A stretch of 64,000 nt of DNA from Circinella umbellata. Lineage: Eukaryota > Mucoromycota > Mucoromycetes > Mucorales > Lichtheimiaceae. Both the position numbers and the translations under genes were made by a program. A model generated the notes under the pieces. That model saw only the letters and a program-made list of their open reading frames with translations, searched no databases and was not told where the DNA came from. How positions within the stretch are numbered: position 1 is the stretch's first letter; every line of letters begins with the position of its first letter. Positions 61,799-64,000 of this stretch are shown piece by piece. The stretch covers positions 1,488,001 through 1,552,000 of the forward strand of contig JAIWNF010000001.1 in NCBI GenBank assembly GCA_025093555.1. Direction: 5' to 3'.

Positions 61799-62199
61799 AG
61801 GAGGTAAATGATTGGGGAAAAAAATGGGCGAAATGAATGCATGTAGGACTGAAAGAGTGTGAGTAAAAGTGTGGAAGCAAATAGATAAAAGGCAAGAAGT
61901 GGAAATGAGTGAAAGGAAGTGAAGGAGGGAAAGGGAATGGGTGTGAGTGGGTGGGGGCTTATGGGTGTAACTGAATGAGCGGATGTGAAGGGATAGAAGC
62001 GAAGGAGTGGAGGTGAATGCCTGTGAGTGAATGCGCATAAGCGAGTGTAAGTGTGTGTGGAAGCTAAAGGGTGAAAGCTAATGGGTGTATATGAATGGGT
62101 GGAAATGAATGGGTGTGAGTGAATGGGTGGAAGCTAATGAATGTAACTGAATGAGGGGGAGCAAATTGGTGGAAGCGCAGGAGTATGAGTAGGTGGGTG
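61799..62199 (+). repeat. degenerate short-period tract (right arm)
   Basis: GA/TG-rich variants of GGGTGTGAGTGAATGGGTGG, mirroring 41489-41888. Confidence 0.85.
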
Positions 62200-62582
62200 G
62201 AGGTGAATGGGTTGTGAAATGCTTTACTTTACTTGATTTTACTTTTATAATATATAGATATGATTGACAAGGCAAACGAAAAACTGTATTTGGTTGGGGG
62301 TAAGGATTGGGATATTTTTTACGGCGAACAACTGGAGGGCAAGCAATACAGTTTTCTTCGATTCGACGTCTACGCTATGGTTTAATTGGTAGGAAGTGAA
62401 TGGGTTGTGGAATGCTTTACTTTACTTGATTTTACTTTTATGATATATAGATATGATTAACAAGGCAAACGGAAAACTGTATTTGGTTGGGGGTAAGGAT
62501 TGGGATATTTGTTACGGCGAACAACTGGAGGGCAAGCAATACAGTTTTCTTCGATTCGACGTCTACGCTATGGTTTAATTGG
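62200..62582 (-). repeat. two tandem 192-bp repeats (right arm)
   Basis: Reverse-oriented copies of the left-arm unit ending CTACGCTATGGTTTAATTGG at about 62389 and 62582. There are two copies here against three on the left. Confidence 0.95.
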
Positions 62583-63873
62583 TGACATGACAAACATAAT
62601 AATATGAATTGAAAAAAAAATAATTGATATCGTGTTGAGGTATATTATCAATGTCTATTTAATCATTTGAATTTTTATTTATTTAGTGGATAAAATAAAT
62701 TCGACTCGAAAAAAGAAGCCGTTACCAAAATAATCATACCAAGTAATAGACATACAAAAAAATGGGACCTGGAAAGAAGTACATCATAGTTATTGAAATC
62801 ATATACTTTTTTTTCGTATATATTCATTCAGGTAAGTAAAACAATATTCAAATTGTCGCAAACTAGTAGCCTGCTAACATTTGACAATACTGACAAATAG
62901 TGATTGCAAGCTGGTATCCATCGTTTACAAATGATAAGGAAGGTCGGAACAAACGAAAAATAAAAATAAGGTACTATTTATTTTGTGATAACGTTATAAT
63001 GGCTATGAAAGACTATTAACTATTAATACTTTTTTTTCAATGTATATTTATAGATCAATGAAGAAAAATTTCGACTTTATTTGAGACGGAATGTGGGAAA
63101 GACAGAAAATTGATTTGCTGTTATAGAATTAACATGGAGAGTTCTTTTTGGTGGTGCTTTTTACTATATTAAAAAGCAATCGAAACATGCGTTGGTGAAG
63201 AGGACAAACATAATTATATTATTAATTAATCAAGATGATGACGAACTAAATATTGGCGATTATTCTGCATGAAACTACTCTTTTTTTTTCAATGTTCTTT
63301 GGAGAATAACTTTCAAGCTTTACTCTATCCTTTCCTACCAATAAAAATACTTTTATTAATGTCTTAAAAATTCAATTATTGTGGTTTTTTTTTAATTAAA
63401 ATAAACAATCAAAGTCGCATACGTAGCATATGCAAAAGGTTGTTTAGATTAATTGTTTCTGCCTATTTCTCATGAATTTTTGTTCTTGTGTGTAGATACT
63501 CTCTTTGTATAATATTTTGTTCACCTATCATGAATGTTTTTCTTCTACTAGTTGAACGTTTTTTTTCTTACTGAAAGTCTTTCAGATGTTATCATGCGTT
63601 CTCTTTTTTGTATATATTTATAAATATACCTCACAATGTACTGCAAGAAAGCGACCACATATTCATAAGCAGCAGCTATAGTCTTCCATTCTAATACGTA
63701 AACAAAAATACATAGATTCTTAACCTATTCTCTTTATAATATAAGACTATCTTAACCAACTAGCTACATTATATTATGGGGTGCCACTTTTATTTCTTGT
63801 ATAGCGTAATTTAGATATATGTAATATTACAATATCTTTTGTTGTAGTTGTCAGCTTAGTCTTGATAAATTTA

Positions 63874-64000
63874 ATGGGTGTATCGACTGCCACATAAGGA
63901 GAGTATCAAACATAACGGGGAATTACTGATTTATTGTTATAAATTTGTATCTTTCTCATTTAAAGAAGATATAGCCTTTTTTCTATTAATCTCATTATTA
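63874..64000. other. unique flank beyond the right arm
   Basis: Short AT-rich flank with no counterpart at the left arm's outer edge. No feature seen. Confidence 0.4.

Larger units (their letters stand above)
58250..63873 (-). repeat. right arm of the large inverted repeat
   Basis: Inverted copy of 39625-44968 (see that entry). It is about 280 bases longer. The minisatellite is about 460 bases longer, while one 192-bp unit is missing. Scattered point differences show independent divergence. The outer edge ends at about 63873 (GATAAATTTAAT), after which the sequences are unrelated. Confidence 0.93.

Noticed and set aside
39625..63873. Inverted arms as an LTR or TIR transposon spanning the whole 24 kb
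   Set aside because: The interior is made of normal intron-bearing host genes, and no integrase, reverse transcriptase or transposase is encoded. Direct LTR orientation is absent.

Overview
The window is an AT-rich stretch of a fungal nuclear genome, most likely an early-diverging (Mucoromycota, probably Mucorales-like) species. The reasons are short GT...AG introns of about 50-190 bases in nearly every gene, Asn/Gln/Ser/Thr homopolymer runs from AT-rich codons, a Rep/helicase Helitron, Tc1/IS630-like and pogo-like relics, and a core fungal gene set. All gene models were built by hand from splice signals and frame continuity. The exon joins reported as complete keep frame from ATG to stop.

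Region 1 (1-11.8 kb) is gene-poor. It holds a tRNA-Leu(CAA) cut by the window edge, a decayed coding gene (2671-3389), a dead Tc1/IS630-like transposase (about 4780-5510), a 65-residue zinc-knuckle gene (9043-9352), and two families of short dispersed repeats that recur in inverted arrangement.

Region 2 (11.8-20.5 kb) carries a ten-exon MFS transporter of the allantoate/nicotinate permease type, followed by a nearly full-length but broken Helitron. The Helitron's 3' hairpin and CTAG terminus can be seen at 15040.

Region 3 (20.5-37.4 kb) is a compact run of genes in alternating orientation: an orphan single-pass membrane protein, a 1113-residue protein with two START domains and a C-terminal membrane anchor, a MYND zinc-finger protein, Pet127 (mitochondrial RNA processing), GMP synthase (GUA1), and a DUF1752 regulatory-type protein. 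Convergent neighbours are separated by 0.4-0.6 kb and divergent ones by 1.4-2.4 kb.

Region 4 (39.6-63.9 kb) is the most unusual part. Two arms of about 5.3 and 5.6 kb (39625-44968 and 58250-63873) are near-identical inverted copies enclosing about 13 kb. The enclosed segment carries TAF5 (TFIID/SAGA WD40 subunit), a Pap1-type bZIP/DUF3425 transcription factor and a secreted S8 subtilase. Each arm contains three nested repeat tracts: 192-bp units, a degenerate 12-16-mer tract, and a 28-30-bp minisatellite. On one strand that minisatellite is a dense array of consensus 5' splice sites. Repeat copy number differs between the arms, so they are diverged copies and not a simple assembly mirror.

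The housekeeping genes (GUA1, TAF5, PET127) look intact and show no functional clustering. The interest lies in the inverted-repeat architecture, its splice-donor minisatellite, and the tandem-START protein.
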